DNA of 64,000 nt from Agriotes lineatus (taxonomy: Eukaryota > Arthropoda > Insecta > Coleoptera > Elateridae), in assembly GCA_940337035.1 (NCBI GenBank), contig CALNHX010002952.1, positions 1 through 64,000 of the forward strand, read 5' to 3'. The first letter of the stretch is position 1. Each line of letters starts with the position of its first letter. Both the position numbers and the translations under genes were made by a program. Under the pieces are notes generated by a model. That model made no database searches, was not told the DNA's origin, and was given only the letters and a program-made list of their open reading frames with translations. Below are positions 28,891 to 42,600 of the stretch, piece by piece.

Positions 28891-31800
28891 GAGCCAGGCC
28901 GCCAACATTTCGTGCCACGCCGCCAACATTTCGAGCTATGCCGCCAACATTTCGAGCCATGCCGCCAACTTTTCCAGGTATGCCGCCAACATTTCGAGCC
29001 ATGCCGCCAACATTTCGAGCCATGCTCCAACATTTCGAGCTATGCCGCCAACATTTCGAGCCATGCCGCCAACATTTCGAGCCATGCCGCCAACATTTGG
29101 AGCCATGCCGCCAACATTTCGAGCCATGCCGCCAACATTTCGAGCCATGCCGCCATCATTTCGAGCCATGCCGCACACATTTCGAGTCATGCCGCCAACA
29201 TTTCGAGCCATGCCGCCAACATTTCGAGCCATGCCGCCAACATTTCGAGCCATGCCGCCAACATTTCGAGCCATGCCGCCAACATTTCGAGCTATGCCGC
29301 CAACACTTCTAGTCATGCCGCCAACACTTCTAGCCATGCCTCCAACATTTCGAGTCATGCCGTTATTTCGAGCCATGCCGCCAACATTTCGAGCCATGCC
29401 GCCAACATTTCGAGCAATGCCGCCAACATTTCCAGCCATGCCGCCAATATTTCGAGCCATGCCGCCAAAATTTCGAGCCATGCCGCCAACATTTCAAAAA
29501 AAGCCGCTAAAATTTCGAGCCATGCCGCCAACATTTCGAGCCATGTCGCCAACATTTCGAGCCATGCCGCCAACATTTCTAGCCATGCCGTCAACACTTT
29601 GAGCCATGCCGCCAACATTTCGAGCCATGCCGCCAACATTTCGAGCCATGCCGCCAACATTTCAAAAAAAGCCGCTTACATTTCGAGCCATGCCGCCAAC
29701 ATTTGGAGCCACGCCGCCAACGTTTCGAGCCATGCCGCCAACATTTCGAGCCATGCCGCCAACATATCGAACCATGCCGCCAACATTTCTAGCCATGCCG
29801 CCAACATTTCTAGCCATGCCGTCAACACTTTGAGCCATGCCGCCAACATTTCGAACCATGCCGCCAACACTTCGAGCCATGCCGCCAACATTTCGAGCCA
29901 TGCCGCCAACATTTCGAGCCAAGCCGCCAACATTTGGAGCCACGCCGCCAACATTTGGAGCCATGCCGCCAACATTTGGAGCCATGCCGTCAACATTTCG
30001 AGCCATGCCGTCAACATTTCGAGTCATGCCGCCAACATTTCGAGCCATGCCGCCAACATTTGGAGCCATGCCGCCAACATTTCGAGCCATGCCGTCATCA
30101 TATCGAGCCATGCCGCCAACATTTCGTACCATGCCGCCAACATTTCGAGCCATGCCGTCAACATTTCGAGTCATGCCGCCAACATTTCGAGACATGCCGC
30201 AAACATTTCGAGCCATGCCGTCAACATTTCGAGCCATGCCGTCAACATTTCGAGTCATGCCGCCAACATTTGGAGCCATGCCGCCAACATTTCGAGCCAT
30301 GCCGCCAACATTTCGAGCCATGCCGACAACATTTCTAGCAATGCCGCCAACATTTCGAGCCATGCCGCCAACATTTCGAGCCATGCCGCCAACATTTCGA
30401 GCCATGCCGCCAACATTTAAAGCCACGCCTCCTAAATTTCGAGCCATGCCGCCAACATTTCGAGCCACGCCGCCAACACTTCGAGCCATGCCGCCAACAT
30501 TTAGAGCCATCCTGCCGCCAACACTTCGAGCCATGTCGCCAACATTTCGAGCCATGCCGTCATCATTTTGAGCCATGCCGCCAACATTTCGAGCATTGCC
30601 GTCATCATTTTGAGCCATGCCGCCAACATTTCTAGCCATGCCGCCAACATTTCGAGCCATTCCGCTAACACCTCGAGCCATGCCGCCAACACTTTGAGCC
30701 ATGCCGCCAACATTTCGAGCCATGCTGCGAACATTTCGAGCCATGCCGCCAACATTTCGAGCCATGCCGCAAACATTTCAAGCTATGCCGCCAACATTTC
30801 GAGCCATGCCGCCCACATTTCGAGCCATGCCGCCAACATTTCGAACCATGCCGCCAACATTTCGAGCCATGCCGCCAATATTTCGAGCCATGCCACCAAC
30901 ATTTCGTGCCACGCCGCCAACATTTCGAGCCATGCCGACAACATTTCTAGCAATGCCGCCAACATTTCGAGCCATGCCGCCAGCATTTCGAGCTATGCCG
31001 CCAACATTTCGAGCTATGCCGCCAACATTTCGAGCCATGCCGCCAACATTTCTAGCAATGCCGCCAACATTTCGAGCCATGCCGCCAGCATTTCGAGCTA
31101 TGCCGCCAACATTTCGAGCTATGCCGCCAACATTTCGAGCCATGACGCCAACATTTCGAGCTATGCCGCCAACACTTCGAGCCATGCCGCCAAGATTTTG
31201 AGTTATGCCGCCATTTCGAGCCATGCCGCCAACATTTCGAGCCATGCCGCCAACATTTCGAGCAATGCCGCCAACATTTCCAGCCATGCCGCCAACATTT
31301 CGAGCCATGCCGCCATCATTTCGAGCTATGCCGCCAACACTTCGAGCCATGCCGCCAACATTTCGAGTCATGCCGCCATTTCGAGCCATGCCGCCAACAT
31401 TTCGAGCCTTGCCGCCAACATTTCGAGCCATGCCGCCAACATATCGAGCCATGCCGCCAACATTTCGAGCCATGCCGCCAACATTTCTAGCTATGCCGCC
31501 AACACTTCGAGCCATGCCGCCAACATTTCAAGCCATGCCGAAAACATTATGAGGTATGCCGCCAACATTTCGAGCCATTCCGCTAACGCCTCGAGCCATG
31601 CCGCCAACACTTCGAGCCATGCCGCCAACATTTCGAGACATGCCGCCAACATTTCGAGCCATGACGCCAACATTTCGAGCCATGCCGCCAACATTTTGAG
31701 CCATGCCGCCAACATTTCGAGCCATGCCGCCAACATTTCCAGCCATGCCGCCAACATTTCGAGCCATGCCGCCAACATTTCGTGCCACGCCGCCAACATT

Positions 31801-34042
31801 TCGAGCCATGCCGCCAACATTTCGAGCCATGCCGCCAACATCTACAGCCATGCCGCCAACATTTCGAGCCATGCTGCCAACATTTCGAGCCATACCGCCA
31901 ACACCTCGAGCCATGCCGCCAACATATCGAGCCAGGCCGCCAACATTTCGTGCCACGCCGCCAACATTTCGAGCTATGCCGCCAACATTTCGAGCCATGC
32001 CGCCAACTTTTCCAGGTATGCCGCCAACATTTCGAGCCATGCCGCCAACATTTCGAGCCATGCTCCAACATTTCGAGCTATGCCGCCAACATTTCGAGCC
32101 ATGCCGCCAACATTTCGAGCCATGCCGCCAACATTTGGAGCCATGCCGCCAACATTTCGAGCCATGCCGCCAACATTTCGAGCCATGCCGCCATCATTTC
32201 GAGCCATGCCGCACACATTTCGAGTCATGCCGCCAACATTTCGAGCCATGCCGCCAACATTTCGAGCCATGCCGCCAACATTTCGAGCCATGCCGCCAAC
32301 ATTTCGAGCCATGCCGCCAACATTTCGAGCTATGCCGCCAACACTTCTAGCCATGCCGCCAACACTTCTAGCCATGCCTCCAACATTTCGAGTCATGCCG
32401 TTATTTCGAGCCATGCCGCCAACATTTCGAGCCATGCCGCCAACATTTCGAGCAATGCCGCCAACATTTCCAGCCATGCCGCCAATATTTCGAGCCATGC
32501 CGCCAAAATTTCGAGCCATGCCGCCAACATTTCAAAAAAAGCCGCTAAAATTTCGAGCCATGCCGCCAACATTTCGAGCCATGTCGCCAACATTTCGAGC
32601 CATGCCGCCAACATTTCTAGCCATGCCGTCAACACTTTGAGCCATGCCGCCAACATTTCGAGCCATGCCGCCAACATTTCGAGCCATGCCGCCAACATTT
32701 CAAAGAAAGCCGCTTACATTCCGAGCCATGCCGCCAACATTTGGAGCCACGCCGCCAACGTTTCGAGCCATGCCGCCAACATTTCGAACCATGCCGCCAA
32801 CATATCGAACCATGCCGCCAACATTTCTAGCCATGCCGCCAACATTTCTAGCCATGCCGTCAACACTTTGAGCCATGCCGCCAACATTTCGAACCATGCC
32901 GCCAACACTTCGAGCCATGCCGCCAACATTTCGAGCCATGCCGCCAACATTTCGAGCCAAGCCGCCAACATTTGGAGCCACGCCGCCAACATTTGGAGCC
33001 ATGCCGCCAACATTTGGAGCCATGCCGTCAACATTTCGAGCCATGCCGTCAACATTTCGAGTCATGCCGCCAACATTTCGAGCCATGCCGCCAACATTTG
33101 GAGCCATGCCGCCAACATTTCGAGCCATGCCGTCATCATATCGAGCCATGCCGCCAACATTTCGTACCATGCCGCCAACATTTCGAGCCATGCCGTCAAC
33201 ATTTCGAGTCATGCCGCCAACATTTCGAGCCATGCCGCAAACATTTCGAGCCATGCCGTCAACATTTCGAGCCATGCCGTCAACATTTCGAGTCATGCCG
33301 CCAACATTTGGAGCCATGCCGCCAACATTTCGAGCCATGCCGCCAACATTTCGAGCCATGCCGACAACATTTCTAGCAATGCCGCCAACATTTCGAGCCA
33401 TGCCGCCAACATTTCGAGCCATGCCGCCAACATTTCGAGCCATGCCGCCAACATTTAAAGCCACGCCTCCAAAATTTCGAGCCATGCCGCCAACATTTCG
33501 AGCCACGCCGCCAACACTTCGAGCCATGCCGCCAACATTTAGAGCCATGCCGCCAACACTTCGAGCCATGTCGCCAACATTTCGAGCCATGCCGTCATCA
33601 TTTTGAGCCATGCCGCCAACATTTCGAGCCTTGCCGTCATCATTTTGAGCCATGCCGCCAACATTTCTAGCCATGCCGCCAACATTTTGAGCCATGCCGC
33701 CAACATTTCGAGCCATTCCGCTAACACCTCGAGCCATGCCGCCAACACTTTGAGCCATGCCGCCAACATTTCGAGCCATGCTGCGAACATTTCGAGCCAT
33801 GCCGCCAACATTTCGAGCCATGCCGCAAACATTTCGAGCTATGCCGCCAACATTTCGAGCCATGCCGCCCACATTTCGAGCCATGCCGCCAACATTTCGA
33901 ACCATGCCGCCAACATTTCGAGCCATGCCGCCAATATTTCGAGCCATGCCACCAACATTTCGTGCCACGCCGCCAACATTTCGAGCCATGCCGACAACAT
34001 TTCTAGCAATGCCGCCAACATTTCGAGCCATGCCGCCAGCAT
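28100..34042. repeat. Satellite A higher-order repeat, about 3038-bp offset
   Basis: Sequence from about 28100 to 30986 returns at about 31200-34042. The offset is 3,038 bp for most of the length. It shifts to 3,035 near 30510, where a 3-base insertion lies in the left copy, and to 3,056 further on, where one monomer is gained. The marker GCCGAAAACATTATGAGG occurs in both copies (near 28500 and 31538), and also near 11965, 18795 and 23866. Confidence 0.83.
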
Positions 34043-36087
34043 TTCGAGCTATGCCGCCAACATTTCGAGCTATGCCGCCAACATTTCGAGCCATGCCGCC
34101 AACATTTCTAGCAATGCCGCCAACATTTCGAGCCATGCCGCCAGCATTTCGAGCTATGCCGCCAACATTTCGAGCTATGCCGCCAACATTTCGAGCCATG
34201 CCACCAACATTTCGAGCAATGCCGCCAACATTTCGAGCCATGCCGCCAACATTTCGAGCCACGCCGCCAACATTTCTAGCCATGCCGCCAACATTTCGAG
34301 CCATGCCGCCAACATTTCGAGCCATGCCGCCAACATTTCTAGCTATGCCGCCAACATTTCGAGCCACGCCGCCAACATTTCGAACCATGCCGCCAACAGT
34401 TCGAGCCATGCCGCCAACATTCCGAGCCATGTCGCCAACACTTTGAGCCATGCCGCCAACATTTCGAACCATGCTGCGAACATTTCGAGCCATGCCGCCA
34501 ACATTTCGAGCCATGCCGCAAACATTTCGAGCCATGCCGCCAACATTTCGAGCTATGCCGCAAACATTTCGAGCCATGCCGCAAACATTTCGAGCCATGC
34601 CGCCAACATTTCGAGCCATGCCGCCAACATTTCGAGCCATGACGCCAACATTCCGAGCCATGTCGCCAACACTTTGAGCCATGCCGCCAACATTTCGAAC
34701 CATGCTGCGAACATTTCGAGCCATGCCGCCAACATTTCGAGCCATGCCGCAAACATTTCGAGCCATGCCGCCAACATTTCGAGCTATGCCGCAAACATTT
34801 CGAGCCATGCCGCAAACATTTCGAGCCATGCCGCCAACATTTCGAGCCATGCCGCCAACATTTCGAGCCATGACGCCAACATTTCGAGCTATGCCGCCAA
34901 CACTTCGAGCCATGCCGCCAACATTCCGAGCCATGTCGCCAACACTTTGAGCCATGCCGCCAACATTTCGAGCCATGCTGCGAACATTTCGAGCCATGCC
35001 GCCAACATTTCGAGCCATGCCGCAAACATTTCGAGCTATGCCGCCAACATTTCGAGCCATGCCGTCAACATTTCGAGCCATGCCGTCAACATTTCGAGTC
35101 ATGCCGCCAACATTTGGAGCCATGCCGCCAACATTTAGAGCCATGCCGCCAAGATTTCGAGCCATGCCGCCAACATTTCGAGCCATGCCGCCAACATTTA
35201 ACGCCACGCCTCCAAAATTTCGAGCCATGCCGCCAACATTTCGAGCCACGCCGCCAACACTTCGAGCCATGCCGCCAACATTTAGAGCCATGCCGCCAAC
35301 ACTTCGAGCCATGTCGCCAACATTTCGAGCCATGCCGTCATCATTTTGAGCCATGCCTCCAACATTTCGAGCCATGCCGTCATCATTTTGAGCCATGCCG
35401 CCAACATTTCTAGCCATGCCGCCAACATTTTGAGCCATGCCGCCAACATTTCGAGCCATTCCGCTAACACCTCGAGCCATGCCGCCAACACTTTGAGCCA
35501 TGCCGCCAACATTTCGAGCCATGCTGCGAACATTTCGAGCCATGCCGCCAACATTTCGAGCCATGCCGCAAACATTTCGAGCTATGCCGCCAACATTTCG
35601 AGCCATGCCGCCCACATTTCGAGCCATGCCGCCAACATTTCGAACCATGCCGCCAACATTTCGAGCCATGCCGCCAATATTTCGAGCCATGTCACCAACA
35701 TTTCGAGCCACGCCGCCAACATTTCGAGCCATGCCGCCAACATTTCGAGCCATGCCGACAACATTTCTAGCAATGCCGCCAACATTTCGAGCCATGCCGC
35801 CAGCATTTCGAGCTATGCCGCCAACATTTCGAGCTATGCCGCCAACATTTCGAGCCATGCCGCCAACATTTCTAGCAATGCCGCCAACATTTCGAGCCAT
35901 GCCGCCAGCATTTCGAGCTATGCCGCCAACATTTCGAGCTATGCCGCCATCATTTCGAGCCATGCCGCCAACATTTCGAGCAATGCCGCCAACATTTCGA
36001 GCCATGCCGCCAACATTTCGAGCCATGCCGCCAACATTTCGAGCCATGCCGCCAACATTTCGAGCCATGCCGTCAACACTTTGAGCC

Positions 36088-39000
36088 ATGCCGCCAACAT
36101 TTCGAACCATGCCGCCAACACTTCGAGCCATGCCGTCAACATTTCGAGCCATGCCGCCAACATTTAAAGCCACGCCGCCAAAATTTCGAGCCATGCCGCC
36201 AACATTTCGAGCCATGGCGCCAACATTTCGAACCATGCCGCAAACATTTCGAGCCATGCCGTCAATATTTCAAGCCATGCCGCCAACATTTCGAGCCATG
36301 CCGCCAACATTTCCAGCTATGCCGCCAACATTCCGAGCCATGCCGCCAACATTTCGAGCCATGCCGTCAATATTTCGAGCCATGCCGCCAACATTTCCAG
36401 CTATGCCGCCAACATTTCGAGCCATTCCGCCAACATTTCGAGCCACGCCGAAAACATTTCGAGCCATGCCGCCAACATTTCGAGCCATGGCGCCAACATT
36501 TCGAGCCATGCCGCAAACATTTCGAGCCATGCCGTCAACATTTCGAGCCATGGCGCCAACATATCGAGCCATGCCGCCAACATTTCGAGCCATGCCGCCA
36601 ACATTTCAAGCCATGCCGCCAACATTTTGAGCCATGCCGCCAACATTTCGAGCCATTCCGCTAACACCTCGGGCCATGCCGCCAACACTTCGAGCCATGC
36701 CGCCAACATTTTGAGCCATGCCGCCAACATTTCGAGCCATTCCGCTAACACCTCGAGCCATGCCGCCAACACTTCGAGCCATGCCGCCAACATTTCGAGA
36801 CATGCCGCCAACATTTCGAGCCATGTCGCCAACATTTCGAGCCATGCCGCCAACATTTTGAGCCATGCCGCCAACATTTCGAGCCATGCCGCCAACATTT
36901 CGAGCCATGCCGCCAACATTTCGAGCAATGCCGCCAACATTTCGAGCCATGCCGCCAACATTTCGAGCCATGCCGCCAACATTTCGAGCCATGCCGCCAA
37001 CATTTCGAGCCATGCCGCCAACATTTCGAGCCATGCCGCCATCATTTCGAGCCATGCCGCCAACATTTCGAGCAATGCCGCCAACATTTCGAGCCATGCC
37101 GCCATCATTTCGAGCCATGCCGCCAACATTTTGAGCCATGCCGCCAACATTTCGAGCCATTCCGCTAACACCTCGAGCCATGCCGCCAACACTTTGAGCC
37201 ATGCCGCCAACATTTCGAGCCATGCTGCGAACATTTCGAGCCATGCCGCCAACATTTCGAGCCATGCCGCAAACATTTCGAGCTATGCCGCCAACATTTC
37301 GAGCCATGCCGCCCACATTTCGAGCCATGCCGCCAACATTTCGAACCATGCCGCCAACATTTCGAGCCATGCCGCCAATATTTCGAGCCATGCCACCAAC
37401 ATTTCGAGCCACGCCGCCAACATTTCGAGCCATGCCGCCAACATTTCGAGCCATGCCGACAACATTTCTAGCAATGCCGCCAACATTTCGAGCCATGCCG
37501 CCAGCATTTCGAGCTATGCCGCCAACATTTCGAGCTATGCCGCCAACATTTCGAGCCATGCCGCCAACATTTCTAGCAATGCCGCCAACATTTCGAGCCA
37601 TGCCGCCAGCATTTCGAGCTATGCCGCCAACATTTCGAGCTATGCCGCCATCATTTCGAGCCATGCCGCCAACATTTCGAGCAATGCCGCCAACATTTCG
37701 AGCCATGCCGCCAACATTTCGAGCCATGCCGCCAACATTTCGAGCCATGCCGCCAACATTTCGAGCCATGCCGTCAACACTTTGAGCCATGCCGCCAACA
37801 TTTCGAACCATGCCGCCAACACTTCGAGCCATGCCGTCAACATTTCGAGCCATGCCGCCAACATTTAAAGCCACGCCGCCAAAATTTCGAGCCATGCCGC
37901 CAACATTTCGAGCCATGGCGCCAACATTTCGAACCATGCCGCAAACATTTCGAGCCATGCCGTCAATATTTCAAGCCATGCCGCCAACATTTCGAGCCAT
38001 GCCGCCAACATTTCCAGCTATGCCGCCAACATTCCGAGCCATGCCGCCAACATTTCGAGCCATGCCGTCAATATTTCGAGCCATGCCGCCAACATTTCCA
38101 GCTATGCCGCCAACATTTCGAGCCATTCCGCCAACATTTCGAGCCACGCCGAAAACATTTCGAGCCATGCCGCCAACATTTCGAGCCATGGCGCCAACAT
38201 TTCGAGCCATGCCGCAAACATTTCGAGCCATGCCGTCAACATTTCGAGCCATGCCGCCAACATATCGAGCCATGCCGCCAACATTTCGAGCCATGCCGCC
38301 AACATTTCAAGCCATGCCGCCAACATTTTGAGCCATGCCGCCAACATTTCGAGCCATTCCGCTAACACCTCGGGCCATGCCGCCAACACTTCGAGCCATG
38401 CCGCCAACATTTTGAGCCATGCCGCCAACATTTCGAGCCATTCCGCTAACACCTCGAGCCATGCCGCCAACACTTCGAGCCATGCCGCCAACATTTCGAG
38501 ACATGCCGCCAACATTTCCAGCCATGTCGCCAACATTTCGAGCCATGCCGCCAACATTTTGAGCCATGCCGCCAACATTTCGAGCCATGCCGCCAACATT
38601 TCGAGCCATGCCGCCAACATTTCGAGCAATGCCGCCAACATTTCGAGCCATGCCGCCAACATTTCGAGCCATGCCGCCAACATTTCGAGCCATGCCGCCA
38701 ACATTTCGAGCCATGCCGCCAACATTTCGAGCCATGCCGCCATCATTTCGAGCCATGCCGCCAACATTTCGAGCCATGCCGCCAACATTTCGAGCCATGC
38801 CGCCATCATTTCGAGCCATGCCGCCAACATATCGAGCCATGCCGCCAACATTTCGAGCCATGCCGCCAACATTTCAAGCCATGCCGCCAACATTTTGAGC
38901 CATGCCGCCAACATTTCGAGCCATTCCGCTAACACCTCGGGCCATGCCGCCAACACTTCGAGCCATGCCGCCAACATTTTGAGCCATGCCGCCAACATTT

Positions 39001-39990
39001 CGAGCCATTCCGCTAACACCTCGAGCCATGCCGCCAACACTTCGAGCCATGCCGCCAACATTTCGAGACATGCCGCCAACATTTCGAGCCATGTCGCCAA
39101 CATTTCGAGCCATGCCGCCAACATTTTGAGCCATGCCGCCAACATTTCGAGCCATGCCGCCAACATTTCGAGCCATGCCGCCAACATTTCGAGCAATGCC
39201 GCCAACATTTCGAGCCATGCCGCCAACATTTCGAGCCATGCCGCCAACATTTCGAGCCATGCCGCCAACATTTCGAGCCATGCCGCCAACATTTCGAGCC
39301 ATGCCGCCATCATTTCGAGCCATGCCGCCAACATTTCGAGCAATGCCGCCAACATTTCGAGCCATGCCGCCAACATTTCGAGCCATGCCGCCAACATTTC
39401 GAGCCATGCCGCCAACATTTCGAGCCATGCCGTCAACACTTTGAGCCATGCCGCCAACATTTCGAACCATGCCGCCAACACTTCGAGCCATGCCGTCAAC
39501 ATTTCGAGCCATGCCGCCAACATTTAAAGCCACGCCGCCAAAATTTCGAGCCATGCCGCCAACATTTCGAGCCATGGCGCCAACATTTCGAACCATGCCG
39601 CAAACATTTCGAGCCATGCCGTCAATATTTCAAGCCATGCCGCCAACATTTCGAGCCATGCCGCCAACATTTCCAGCTATGCCGCCAACATTCCGAGCCA
39701 TGCCGCCAACATTTCGAGCCATGCCGTCAACATTTCGAGCCATGCCGCCAACATTTCCAGCTATGCCGCCAACATTTCGAGCCATTCCGCCAACATTTCG
39801 AGCCACGCCGAAAACATTTCGAGCCATGCCGCCAACATTTCGAGCCATGGCGCCAACATTTCGAGCCATGCCGCAAACATTTCGAGCCATGCCGTCAACA
39901 TTTCGAGCCATGCCGCCAACATATCGAGCCATGCCGCCAACATTTCGAGCCATGCCGCCAACATTTCAAGCCATGCCGCCAACATTTTGA
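36088..39990. repeat. Satellite A higher-order repeat, 1701/1659-bp offsets
   Basis: Three units follow each other. Matching 180-codon stretches start at 36088, 37789 and 39448, giving offsets of 1,701 bp (81 monomers) and 1,659 bp (79 monomers). Each unit contains ATTCCGCTAACACCTCGG, GCCGAAAACATTTCGAGC and GAGCCATGGCGCCAACAT variants. A further internal repetition of 567 bp (27 monomers) is seen between 38566 and 39133. The middle and last units share one block that the first lacks. Confidence 0.8.
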
Positions 39991-40343
39991 GCCATGCCGC
40001 CAACATTTCGAGCCATTCCGCTAACACCTCGGGCCATGCCGCCAACACTTCGAGCCATGCCGCCAACATTTTGAGCCATGCCGCCAACATTTCGAGCCAT
40101 TCCGCTAACACCTCGAGCCATGCCGCCAACACTTCGAGCCATGCCGCCAACATTTCGAGACATGCCGCCAACATTTCGAGCCATGTCGCCAACATTTCGA
40201 GCCATGCCGCCAACATTTTGAGCCATGCCGCCAACATTTCGAGCCATGCCGCCAACATTTCGAGCCATGCCGCCAACATTTCGAGCCATGCCGCCAACAT
40301 TTCGTGCCACGCTGCCAACATTTCGAGCCATGCCGCCAACATT

Positions 40344-42064
40344 TTGAGCCATGCCGCCAACACTTCCAGCCATGCCGCCAACATTTCGAGCCATGCCGCC
40401 AACATTTCGAGCCATGACGCCAACACCTCGAGCCATGCCGCCAACATTTCGAGCCAGGCCGCCAACATTCCGTGCAACGCCGCCAACATTTTGAGCCATG
40501 CCGCCAACATTTCGAGCCATCCCGCCAACATTTCCAGCCATGCCGCCAACATTTCGAGCTATGCCGCCAACATTTCGAGCCATGCCGCGAACATTTCGAG
40601 CTATGCCGCCAACATTTCGAGCCATGCCGCCAACATTTCGAGCCATTCCGCCAACATTTTGAGCCATGCCGCCAACATTTCGGGCCATGCCGCCAACATT
40701 TCGAGCCATGCCGCCATCATTTCGAGCCATGCCGCCAACATTTCGAGTCATGCCGCCAACATTTCGAGCTATGCCACCAACATTTCGAGCCATGCCGCCA
40801 ACATTTCGAGCCATGCCGCCAACATTTCGAGCCATGCCGCCAGCATTTCGAGCTATGCCGCCACCACTTCGAGCCATGCCGCCAAGATTTTGAGTCATGC
40901 CGCCATTTGGAGCCATGCCGGCAACATTTCGAGCCATGCCGCCAACATTTCGAGCAATGCCGCCAACATTTCCAGCCATGCCGCCAACATTTCGAGCCAT
41001 GCCGCCAACATTTCCAGCCATGCCGCCAACATTTCGAAAAAAGCCGCCAACATTTCGAGCCATGCCGCCAACATTTCGAGCCATGTCGCCAACATTTTGA
41101 GCCACGCCGCCAACATTTGGAGCCACGCCGCCAACATTTCGAGCCATGGCGCCAACATTTCGAGCCATGCCGCAAACATTTCGAGCCATGCCGTCAACAT
41201 GTCGAGCCATGCCGCCAACATTTCGAGCCATGCCGCCAACATTTCCAGATATGCCGCCAACATTTCGAGCCATGCCACCAACATTTCGAGCCATGCCGCC
41301 AACATTTAGAGCCATGCCGCCAACATTTCGAGCCATGCCGCTAACATTTCGAGCTATGCCGCCAACATATCGAGCCATGCCGCCAACATTTCGAGCCATG
41401 CCGCCAACATTTCGAGCCATGCCGCCAACATTTCGAGCCATGCCGCTAACATTTCTAGCTATGCCGCCAACACTTCGAGCCATGCCGCCAACATTTCGAG
41501 CTATGCCGCCAACATTTCGAGCCATGCCGCCAACATTTCGAGCCATGCCGCCAACATTTTGAGCCATGCCGCCAAAATTTCGGGCCATGCCGCCAACATT
41601 TCGAGCCATGCCGCCATCATTTCGAGCCATGCCGCCAACATTTCGAGTCATGCCGCCAACATTTCGAGCTATGCCACCAACATTTCGAGCCATGCCGCCA
41701 ACATTTCGAGCCATGCCGCCAATATTTCGAGCCATGCCGCCAACATTTCGAGCTATGCCGCCAACACTTCGAGCCATGCCGCCAAGATTTTAAGTCATGC
41801 CGCCATTTCGAGCCATGCCGGCAACATTTCGAGCCATGCCGCCAACATTTCGAGCAATGCCGCCAACATTTCCAGCCATGCCGCCAACATTTCGAGCCAT
41901 GCCGCCAACATTTCGAGCCATGCCGCCAACATTTCGAAAAAAGCCGCCAACATTTCGAGCCATGCCGCCAACATTTCGAGCCATGTCGCCAACATTTTGA
42001 GCCACGCCGCCAACATTTCGAACCATGCCGCCAACATTTCGAGCCATGCCGCAAATATTTCGAG
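40344..42064. repeat. Satellite A long-range block, right copy
   Basis: Same-orientation counterpart of the block at 5638-7358, 34,706 bp away. It includes the shortened GCCGCCATTTGGAGCC and GCCGCCATTTCGAGCC monomers at about 40904 and 41797, and TTTCGAAAAAAGCCGCC at about 41034. It continues directly into the 167-bp repeat that follows. Confidence 0.8.
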
Positions 42065-42600
42065 CCACGCAGCAACATTTCGAGCCATGCCGCCAACATT
42101 TCGAAAAAAGCCGCCAACATTTCGAGCCATGCCGCCAACATTTCGAGCCATGTCGCCAACATTTTGAGCCACGCCGCCAACATTTCGAACCATGCCGCCA
42201 ACATTTCGAGCCATGCCGCAAATATTTCGAGCCACGCAGCAACATTTCGAGCCATGCCGCCAACATTTCGAAAAAAGCCGCCAACATTTCGAGCCATGCC
42301 GCCAACATTTTGAGCCACGCCGCCAACATTTCGAGCCACGCCGCCAACATTTCTAGCCATGCCGCCAACATTTCGAGCCATGCCGCCAATATTTCGAGCC
42401 ACGCAGCAACATTTCGAGCCATGCCGCCAACATTTCGAAAAAAGCCGCCAACATTTCGAGCCATGCCGCCAACATTTCGAGCCATGTCGCCAACATTTTG
42501 AGCCACGCCGCCAACATTTCGAACCATGCCGCCAACATTTCGAGCCATGCCGCAAATATTTCGAGCCATGCCGCCAACATTTCGAGCCACGCCGCCAACA
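41936..42600. repeat. Satellite A short higher-order repeat, 167-bp unit
   Basis: The marker TTTCGAAAAAAGCCGCC recurs with its G at 41936, 42103, 42270 and 42437, exactly 167 bp apart each time. That equals eight monomers minus one base; the missing base lies in the CACGCAGCAACATTTC monomer of each unit. The constant one-base deficit shows that the unit, not the single monomer, was duplicated. Confidence 0.85.
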
